Shown here: positions 1 through 4,477 of the stretch, one piece after another
Layout of the letters: each line of letters begins with the position of its first letter
Position numbering within the stretch: position 1 is the stretch's first letter
Origin: Candidatus Zixiibacteriota bacterium
GTDB taxonomy: Bacteria; Zixibacteria; MSB-5A5; GN15; PGXB01
Direction: 5' to 3'
Length of the DNA stretch: 5,842 nt
NCBI GenBank assembly: GCA_030642025.1
Contig: DAOWOO010000102.1
Location: 1 to 5,842 of the forward strand
Notes under the pieces: generated by a model
Database searches by the model: none
What the model saw: only the letters and a program-made list of their open reading frames with translations
What the model was told of the DNA's origin: nothing
Position numbers and translations under genes: made by a program

Positions 1-737
1 GCCATTTGCCGGTCGCCGTACATTTTGAAAAGCGGGTTTTCCTCAAAAGACGTAACAATGGCCGGAGTTTCGAGATCTGGAGTCACAGTGCGGAAATAGT
101 CTTTTTTATATGTGTTTGACGACTGTCTGAACTCACCGGCATTGAGATTGACGGTAGAAATAACGCTGATTTCGTTCTGATTCCTCGTTTTGAAAGCGAT
201 AGCGCCCCTTTTGACTTTGCCCTGCATGAGGGCAAATCCCAGTGACAGGCGTATCAGCGACTGGCGGTCGCCAACAGTATACATCAGTTCGTTGAGCTCA
301 GACAGCTTGGTTAGTTCGATATTGAGAGTCTTTTCGGAATCTTTCCGCTTTTTCTCGACCGCGTTCCGAATGGCCTGGCGGATTTCATTCAACTCAAACG
401 GTTTGAGGATATAATCGTAAGCGCCCTCCTTGATGGCGTCTTTGGCCGAGGTAAGATTGGCGTATCCGGTCATAAAGATAACACCGATGGAGGGGATAAT
501 TTCGCGGGCAGTCTTGGCCAGTTGAATACCGTCGCCTTCCGGCATCCTGATATCGGTCAGGATAAAATCAAAGAACCCGCGCTTGAGAATGGCTATGGCG
601 TCGTGATAACCGCCGGTCGTTTCAATTTCATATCCGCCGTCTTCAAGGGCGTCTCGGGCCAGCGACAGTACGATTTCCTCGTCGTCAATGATTAGTATTT
701 TAACCGGCCGACCGTCTATTTGAGGCTTTTCACTCAT
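1..737 (-). CDS. Response regulator: receiver, coiled coil and GAF-like domain (C-terminus cut by window edge)
   Basis: This gene reads from ATG at 737 leftwards and stays open to base 1, giving 245 complete codons with no stop, so the C-terminus is missing. Residues about 12-130 are a canonical CheY-like receiver: acidic pair D18/D19 in ILIIDDEE, phospho-acceptor D62 in LTDIRMP, switch threonine T90 in FMTGYA, and K112 in ILKPF. A charged, heptad-like linker (about 128-152) follows, then a stretch starting LSELNELMYTVGD that looks like the start of a GAF sensor domain (about 150-245). The family call for that second domain is inference from pattern; the receiver is certain. Proteins of this layout usually continue into an effector (GGDEF, HD-GYP, PP2C phosphatase or HATPase), and which one cannot be seen here. 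Its ATG overlaps the preceding receiver gene's TGA in an ATGA, and there is no good Shine-Dalgarno close to the start, which suggests translation by re-initiation. Confidence 0.93.
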   Translation of the reverse strand, partial: MSEKPQIDGRPVKILIIDDEEIVLSLARDALEDGGYEIETTGGYHDAIAILKRGFFDFILTDIRMPEGDGIQLAKTAREIIPSIGVIFMTGYANLTSAKDAIKEGAYDYILKPFELNEIRQAIRNAVEKKRKDSEKTLNIELTKLSELNELMYTVGDRQSLIRLSLGFALMQGKVKRGAIAFKTRNQNEISVISTVNLNAGEFRQSSNTYKKDYFRTVTPDLETPAIVTSFEENPLFKMYGDRQM

Positions 738-1108
738 AGCACTTTGGTTTCCCTGTGAAGCAGTTGTTTGATTATCTTGCGAAGTTCATCAAGGTCAAAC
801 GGTTTTGTAAGGCAACATATAGCCCCGGCCTCTCCAGCCATTTCGGCATCTTTATCCGGGAAGGAATCGGTCATGATTATGGGGATATCGGGTTTTGATT
901 TTCTAATTTTGATAACCGTATTGACGCCGCCCATGACCGGCATATGAACATCACAGAAGATAAGCTCATAATCGCCTTTTAGAGCCATGTCCGAGCCGAT
1001 CTGGCCATTCACAGCGGTATCGACGAGGTAACCCAGATCAGTCAGAACATCTGAAAGCAGTTCCCTGATTACGGGAGCATCGTCAATGATAAGTATTCTC
1101 TTAGGCAT
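734..1108 (-). CDS. Stand-alone receiver-domain response regulator (CheY-like, 124 aa)
   Basis: This is a single-domain receiver with no output domain, probably acting in the cytoplasm as a phosphotransfer intermediate or protein-interaction switch. Residues: acidic pair D9/D10 (ILIIDDAP), phospho-acceptor D53 (IFCDVHMP), T80 at the switch position (IIMTDS) and K102 (LTKPF). The domain fills nearly the whole protein, leaving a tail of only a few residues. An in-frame ATG at 1228 would add 40 residues, but that extension is Ser/Arg-rich, lies entirely inside the upstream receiver gene in another frame, and precedes the normal receiver start; ATG 1108 is therefore chosen. It has a GAAGGG Shine-Dalgarno-like site (1121-1116) 7 bases upstream. 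It overlaps the upstream gene by 8 bases and the downstream gene by 4. Unusual points are cysteines at 52, 98 and 99, all near the phosphorylation site or the conserved lysine, and Asp instead of the usual Gly or Ala after T80. Confidence 0.93.
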   Translation of the reverse strand: MPKRILIIDDAPVIRELLSDVLTDLGYLVDTAVNGQIGSDMALKGDYELIFCDVHMPVMGGVNTVIKIRKSKPDIPIIMTDSFPDKDAEMAGEAGAICCLTKPFDLDELRKIIKQLLHRETKVL

Positions 1109-1511
1109 CGGCTGGCCCTTCGGTGGATGGGTCAATAGTATTCTCTGACGGCAAGGCCTTCTCCACTTCGATTCGCAACTGCGAGATAGTGAACGGCTTG
1201 GAGAGGAAAGCGTTGATACCGTAGCCAACTGTATTTGACACGGAAGGCAGGCTGGAATAGCCTGAAATTACGATTATTTTTGAATCAGGGTGAGTATCCT
1301 TGATAAAACGAACGACTTCCTCACCGGTAACCCGGGGCATCTTCATATCGGTAATGATCAGGTCAAAATGTCTTATCTTGAGCCTGGCGATAGCCTCGTC
1401 ACCGTCAGAAGCCTTTTCGACATCAAAATCTTCCAGGACTTCGTACAGGAATTCCCGCATAACCTCTTCATCATCAACGACGAGGATGCTTTTAGCCATT
1501 GGGTCTGTCAT
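1101..1511 (-). CDS. Stand-alone receiver-domain response regulator (CheY-like, 132-136 aa)
   Basis: This single-domain receiver lies directly downstream of the sensor kinase gene, separated by 26 bases, and is the most obvious first phospho-acceptor for that kinase. Numbering from ATG 1511: D13/D14 acidic pocket (ILVVDDEE), phospho-acceptor D55 (IITDMKMP), switch S83 (IVISGY), and K105 (LSKPF). The receiver ends near residue 122, followed by a short, polar, Pro/Glu-rich tail without a recognisable domain. The start is ambiguous. A GAAGGA site (1517-1512) directly abuts ATG 1511, too close for normal initiation, and lies 12 bases before the in-frame ATG at 1499, slightly far; the 1499 start would give MAKSILVVDD, the typical beginning of a receiver. 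The longer form is listed. The 3' end overlaps the next receiver gene by 8 bases. Confidence 0.93.
   Translation of the reverse strand: MTDPMAKSILVVDDEEVMREFLYEVLEDFDVEKASDGDEAIARLKIRHFDLIITDMKMPRVTGEEVVRFIKDTHPDSKIIVISGYSSLPSVSNTVGYGINAFLSKPFTISQLRIEVEKALPSENTIDPSTEGPADA
1116..1121 (-). promoter_or_regulatory. Shine-Dalgarno-like GAAGGG before the second receiver gene
   Basis: GAAGGG on the minus strand sits 7 bases before ATG 1108, inside the end of the upstream receiver gene. It supports 1108 over the more upstream in-frame ATG at 1228. Confidence 0.6.
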
Positions 1512-1517
1512 TCCTTC
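1512..1517 (-). promoter_or_regulatory. Shine-Dalgarno-like GAAGGA before the first receiver gene
   Basis: GAAGGA on the minus strand directly touches ATG 1511 and is 12 bases from the in-frame ATG 1499. The spacing is poor for the first and slightly long for the second. It argues mildly for initiation at 1499, and the start stays uncertain by four codons. Confidence 0.55.
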
Positions 1518-1537
1518 GAATATTATGCTTATATTAT

Positions 1538-3187
1538 CTATTTATGGGTTATATCGGCGGAAACAACGGGTTTCTCCAGTTGAAAAACAATTGTGAAACT
1601 GGTTCCTTCGCCGATTTTTGATTTGACCTTTATTTCACCGCCGTGTTCCTTGATAATACCGTAGCTGACGGATAGACCCAGGCCGGTTCCTTTGCCAACT
1701 TCCTTGGTGGTGAAAAACGGCTCAAAGATTTTCTTGAGATTTTCCTCGCTTATGCCGTGACCCTGATCGGAGATTGTAATCTCCACCGCGCCCGGGAATT
1801 CACCAAGCGGCGGGAGGTACCGGGTAAGTATACTGATTTCCGATCCCGGATCTGAAGCGTGCATGGCGTTTATGATAATATTGGTAAAGACCTGCTGAAG
1901 CTGTCCGGCATTACCGCTTGTCATTGGTATGTCGGCGCCGAACTCCTTGTTCAGTTTGATCTGTTTCATCATAAGCTGATGCTCTATAAAGGTCAGTGTC
2001 TCCTCTATAACGGCGTTGATGTCGAGTTTGTCGAATTCGGCGGTATGCGAGGTGCGGGAGAATTTCAACAGATTCTGTACGATTGTCTTGGTGCGCCGGG
2101 CCTGAGTCTCGATATCCTTAAGATATCGCTGGTATGAATCCAGATCACGCTGGGTCATATCCTCGAGTTTCTTTTTCTCTAATTTTTCAAGGGTGAACTG
2201 AGCATAGCCCAGAATACCGCCGAGCGGGTTGTTCAGTTCATGGGCGACACCGGCGGCCAGTTGTCCGAGAGCGGCCATTTTCTCCGACTGAATCAACTGC
2301 GTCTGGGCATCCTCAAGCTCGCTGGTTCTCTCGATTATTTTCTCTTCCAGAGTCCGGTTGTATTCTTCGATTTCCTCTTGAGACAGTTTCAGAGACTCAA
2401 TCATTCGGTTGAATGACTCGGCCAGATGTCCGATTTCATCCCTTCGATGTATGTTTACCGTCTTGCTTAAATCACCCCGGGATATTTCCTCGGCGACCTT
2501 TACCAGAGATTCGATGGGCCGGGTAATTACTCGCACGAAAGCGGCCATAATGATAATGGCCGACAACACCACCAGCAGAGTCAGGAGAATTGATGTCGTT
2601 TCCGACTTGTCAATCTCAGCTTTAAGATTTTCCAGGGTAAGGGCGATTCTGACCTCACCGATCTTCTCCATGTAGGCGTCATCATCAGAGAAAGATCCGT
2701 AAAGTGTACCCAGATTCTCCTTGGAGACCGTCATCCGCCGGGTTTCAACCGGGTAGCGCATTTCCACATATTCGTTGCCGTTTGCGGCACGGTAATGGGT
2801 ATGCTGGAATTTGGCGTCAGTTTCTTGAGGCGGAATGTTGCTTTCAACCTTTTTGGCACCTTTGGTGACATCTTCGCCGAACTCCGCCAGAACCCGGCCG
2901 TCAATAGTCCGAATTGATATAGAGACGACATCATCGGCGCGAGCGACGCCGCGTATAAGGTTATCCAACTCCTCGGTCGACTCCAAAATGACGCCGTATT
3001 CAGCGTTGTAGGCCATGTTGGCGACCAGAGTTTCACCGCGTTTGTCAAGTTCCTGATGGTAAATCTCGTTCTGGCGCTTTATCAAATATCCGCTGGATAT
3101 CATCATGCTTGCCACCGTCACGATTGAGACCAGGAGCACGAATTTCTCCCTGAGAGCAAATCGCCTGATGGAACCAAAGAAGCTCAT
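1538..3187 (-). CDS. Membrane sensor histidine kinase (periplasmic sensor, HAMP, HisKA, HATPase)
   Basis: This is an inner-membrane sensor kinase of 549 aa that autophosphorylates on histidine and passes phosphate to receivers. Order of parts: short cytoplasmic N-terminus, TM1 (about 16-36), periplasmic region of about 160 residues (38-198), TM2 (about 199-221), HAMP (about 219-270), coiled coil (about 265-305), HisKA with phospho-acceptor H316 in AAGVAHELNNPLGGILGY, then HATPase with N440 (N box, IIINAMHA), D474/G476/G478 (G1), FEPFFTTK at 488-495 (F box) and GKGTGLGLS at 498-506 (G2). All catalytic motifs are intact. E317-x-x-N320 beside the histidine fits the E/D-x-x-T/N motif linked to phosphatase activity in HisKA kinases, so it may be bifunctional. 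The first half of the periplasmic region (ANMAYNAEYGVIL, then DDVVSISI and DGRVLAEF) resembles PAS-like periplasmic sensors of the CHASE8/BarA kind; this is pattern-based only. The ATG overlaps the binding-protein stop (ATGA) and has a strong Shine-Dalgarno. It carries no fused receiver or Hpt domain. Confidence 0.97.
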   Translation of the reverse strand: MSFFGSIRRFALREKFVLLVSIVTVASMMISSGYLIKRQNEIYHQELDKRGETLVANMAYNAEYGVILESTEELDNLIRGVARADDVVSISIRTIDGRVLAEFGEDVTKGAKKVESNIPPQETDAKFQHTHYRAANGNEYVEMRYPVETRRMTVSKENLGTLYGSFSDDDAYMEKIGEVRIALTLENLKAEIDKSETTSILLTLLVVLSAIIIMAAFVRVITRPIESLVKVAEEISRGDLSKTVNIHRRDEIGHLAESFNRMIESLKLSQEEIEEYNRTLEEKIIERTSELEDAQTQLIQSEKMAALGQLAAGVAHELNNPLGGILGYAQFTLEKLEKKKLEDMTQRDLDSYQRYLKDIETQARRTKTIVQNLLKFSRTSHTAEFDKLDINAVIEETLTFIEHQLMMKQIKLNKEFGADIPMTSGNAGQLQQVFTNIIINAMHASDPGSEISILTRYLPPLGEFPGAVEITISDQGHGISEENLKKIFEPFFTTKEVGKGTGLGLSVSYGIIKEHGGEIKVKSKIGEGTSFTIVFQLEKPVVSADITHK

Positions 3188-4149
3188 CGGTACACCTCCT
3201 TGGCTATAGCGATCAGATCTTCAGGGATTTCGATATTGATATGTCTGGCCGTCTTTTCGTTATAATGGAACCAGACAATTTCAGGAACGGCCACCGGTAT
3301 CCGGCTCGGTTTATTGCCGTTTAAAACACGTACGGCGATTTTCCCGGCCTGACGCCCGATATCTTTATAATCGAAATCAAGTGCAAAGAGCGCCCCCGAT
3401 TCAACCAGGTTGCGCGAAAAACCCATAAATGGGATTCCCCGTCTGAGGGTATTCAGCAGGATGAATCTGGTGGAGCGGGAGGTGAATATTGTAGCATCGG
3501 CCACCGACCAGATACCGTCGGTTTCAAGCATCAGCTTATCCATGGCGGCGGGAATTGCCTTTTCTGTGGCAACTTCGATGGCTATCAATTCGATCCCGGC
3601 CGCCTGTGCGACCACTTTGGCCGGGGGAATAAGATTGGCCGTTTCAGAAGAATACAAAACGCCGACCTTCTTGATATCCTTGATGACCTTCTTGAAATAG
3701 GTAAACTGAATATTACAAGGAATATCCAGCGATGACCCGGTAATATTGCCGCCGGGACTGGTCAGCGAATTGACAAAGCCGGATGTCTCCGGATTGAGTA
3801 CAGCCGAAAATATAATAGGCTTGTTTTTTATTTTTTCCGAGACCTTCTGAGTGGCATGAGACCCGATTGTGAGAATCAGGACCGGGTCTAAATCCTCTAT
3901 CTGTTTAAACTTCTGTTCATTATTGGCATCGCTTGAAGCCAGAATATATTCATGGAATCTGGCTGTCGCTTTCCTTTTAGAAATACTGCTTTTAATACCT
4001 TTAATTGTCCGAATCGTCGATTTCAGGCTGTCGGAATAGACGATCGCCAAGTCAATATCCTGCGCAAACAGGTTCCCGGCGGATAGCAGGAGAACAACTA
4101 CCGCACTTGCCAGGAAGGCTGTAACTCTTTTAAGGCTGGGAACTTCCAT
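3184..4149 (-). CDS. Periplasmic ABC-type substrate-binding protein (ABC_sub_bind / COG2984 family)
   Basis: This is a secreted solute-binding protein, 321 aa from ATG 4149. A Sec signal peptide is clear: basic K7/R8, hydrophobic core about 11-23, probable signal peptidase I site after NLFA (A29|Q30); there is no lipobox cysteine. The mature part has the type I periplasmic-binding fold typical of COG2984: a Rossmann-like opening (LAIVYSDSL), LILTIGSHAT at about 91-100, PIIFSAVLNP at 111-120, SPGGNITGSSLDIP at 131-144, KVGVLYSSETAN at 161-172, GIWSVADATI at 212-221, GIPFMGFSRN at 238-247, and YKDIGRQAGKIAVRVLNG at 261-278. Family members bind small ligands such as amino acids in characterised cases; the ligand here cannot be read. 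An in-frame ATG at 4209 would place 20 polar residues before the signal peptide and has no Shine-Dalgarno, so 4149 is preferred, although its own site is weak. No permease or ATPase adjoins it. It is translationally coupled to the kinase, which suggests a sensory role. Confidence 0.92.
   Translation of the reverse strand: MEVPSLKRVTAFLASAVVVLLLSAGNLFAQDIDLAIVYSDSLKSTIRTIKGIKSSISKRKATARFHEYILASSDANNEQKFKQIEDLDPVLILTIGSHATQKVSEKIKNKPIIFSAVLNPETSGFVNSLTSPGGNITGSSLDIPCNIQFTYFKKVIKDIKKVGVLYSSETANLIPPAKVVAQAAGIELIAIEVATEKAIPAAMDKLMLETDGIWSVADATIFTSRSTRFILLNTLRRGIPFMGFSRNLVESGALFALDFDYKDIGRQAGKIAVRVLNGNKPSRIPVAVPEIVWFHYNEKTARHINIEIPEDLIAIAKEVYR
3193..3201 (-). promoter_or_regulatory. Strong Shine-Dalgarno for the sensor kinase, inside the binding-protein gene
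   Basis: On the minus strand the sequence is AAGGAGGTG, near-perfect anti-16S complementarity, with the GGAGG core 7 bases before the kinase ATG at 3187. It is embedded in the last codons of the binding-protein gene (Lys-Glu-Val-Tyr-Arg). This fixes the kinase start and shows the kinase can be initiated efficiently in its own right in addition to any coupling through the ATGA overlap. Confidence 0.9.
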
Positions 4150-4190
4150 CTTGTCTTTCTGGGAGTACAACTCTTTCCCTACAATATCAG

Positions 4191-4219
4191 ATTGTGTTTT
4201 TCCACCCATGTAGCGTCAA
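4191..4219 (-). promoter_or_regulatory. Candidate sigma-70-type promoter for the binding-protein/kinase/receiver operon
   Basis: On the minus strand TTGACG (4219-4214), a 17-base spacer, and CACAAT (4196-4191) form a partial match. It would start transcription near 4184, about 35 bases before ATG 4149 and downstream of the alternative ATG 4209, which would favour the shorter protein. A better -10 alone, TATACT at 4227-4222, lacks a well-placed -35. This is weak evidence. Confidence 0.22.
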
Positions 4220-4326
4220 AGAGTATATCGGGCGGTCACGGAAAAACTTGACAATTTCAACTCATATACCGCCTGACCGGACAGAGTTATGTAGCAATTC
4301 ATTTATAGCGGATAAGTAAATCGAAT

Positions 4327-4352
4327 ATTGGCGGGTTAAGTTGACCGCCAAT
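4327..4352. repeat. Perfect 8-base inverted repeat, candidate operator or 5' leader hairpin
   Basis: ATTGGCGG (4327-4334) and CCGCCAAT (4345-4352) are exact reverse complements separated by 10 bases. The dyad has the size of a typical dimeric-regulator operator and overlaps a candidate -35 box (TTGACC, 4341-4346). It is not followed by a T-run on either strand, so it does not look like an intrinsic terminator. The function is inferred from position only. Confidence 0.5.
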
Positions 4353-4369
4353 CAGACGATAAATATAGC
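4341..4369 (+). promoter_or_regulatory. Candidate sigma-70-type promoter for the TonB-dependent receptor
   Basis: TTGACC (4341-4346), a 17-base spacer, and TATAGC (4364-4369) make a moderate match to -35/-10 consensus. It would start transcription near 4376 and leave a leader of about 100 bases before TTG 4478. The -35 box sits inside the inverted repeat, a position that would suit repression. The consensus may not hold in this lineage. Confidence 0.3.
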
Positions 4370-4466
4370 GTAACCTGGAAAACTTTTGCATATGAGATTA
4401 GAGTCTCAAAACGGGAAAGCATTTCATTATAAATCAATGTGGATAAATATATATAGTTTTTCTTAT

Positions 4467-4472
4467 GGAGGT
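4467..4472 (+). promoter_or_regulatory. Shine-Dalgarno that fixes the TTG start of the TonB-dependent receptor
   Basis: GGAGGT lies with its GGAGG core 6 bases before TTG 4478. With an in-frame stop at 4454-4456 and no ATG or GTG in between, this site decides the start codon. Confidence 0.87.
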
Positions 4473-4477
4473 ACGCT

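Larger units (their letters stand above)
4150..4477. other. Divergent intergenic region between the sensor operon and the receptor gene
   Basis: This 328-base stretch (268 bases if the binding protein starts at 4209) separates two genes transcribed away from each other, so it must hold promoters for both unless the receptor or operon is read from elsewhere. It becomes AT-rich towards the receptor (about 4420-4466). It contains a perfect inverted repeat at 4327-4352, several GGCGGT cores in both orientations (4231-4236 forward; 4268-4273 and 4344-4349 reverse), and weak sigma-70-like boxes listed separately. No tRNA, recognisable riboswitch or credible small gene was found in it. Confidence 0.8.

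Noticed and set aside
190..414. Plus-strand open frame of 74 codons
   Set aside because: It is antisense to the receiver of the leftmost response regulator, whose motifs are unambiguous; its translation is Ser/Arg-rich and domain-free.
1109..1228. N-terminal 40-residue extension of the second receiver from ATG 1228
   Set aside because: The extension lies inside the upstream receiver gene in another frame, is Ser/Arg-rich, and ATG 1108 has a ribosome site and the normal receiver start.
1290..1596. Two overlapping plus-strand open frames
   Set aside because: They are shadows of the first receiver gene and kinase 3' end on the opposite strand; no ribosome site and no recognisable domain.
1859..2675. 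Plus-strand open frames at 1859-2137 and 2409-2675
   Set aside because: They are antisense to the HisKA/HATPase and TM2/HAMP parts of the kinase, where every motif of the kinase frame is intact.
2731..3048. Minus-strand open frame of 105 codons in another frame
   Set aside because: It overlaps the periplasmic region of the kinase; its Trp/Pro/Thr-rich composition is typical of a frame-shifted shadow.
3410..3700. Plus-strand open frame of 96 codons
   Set aside because: It is antisense to the conserved C-terminal half of the binding protein.
4150..4209. Binding protein start at ATG 4209
   Set aside because: It would put 20 polar residues before a normal signal peptide and lacks a ribosome site; kept only as an alternative.
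4248..4253. Perfect TTGACA as a -35 box for the receptor
   Set aside because: No acceptable -10 box lies 16-18 bases downstream (the sequence there is GC-rich), so it is probably coincidental.
4384..4411. Possible hairpin TTTTG...CAAAA with inner GAGA...TCTC
   Set aside because: The outer and inner arms compete for the same cytosine and each is only 4-5 bases, so no stable stem forms.
4210..4477. Riboswitch (for example cobalamin) in the receptor leader
   Set aside because: I looked for a B12-box-like or other conserved core and saw none; a covariance-model search would be needed to exclude rarer classes.
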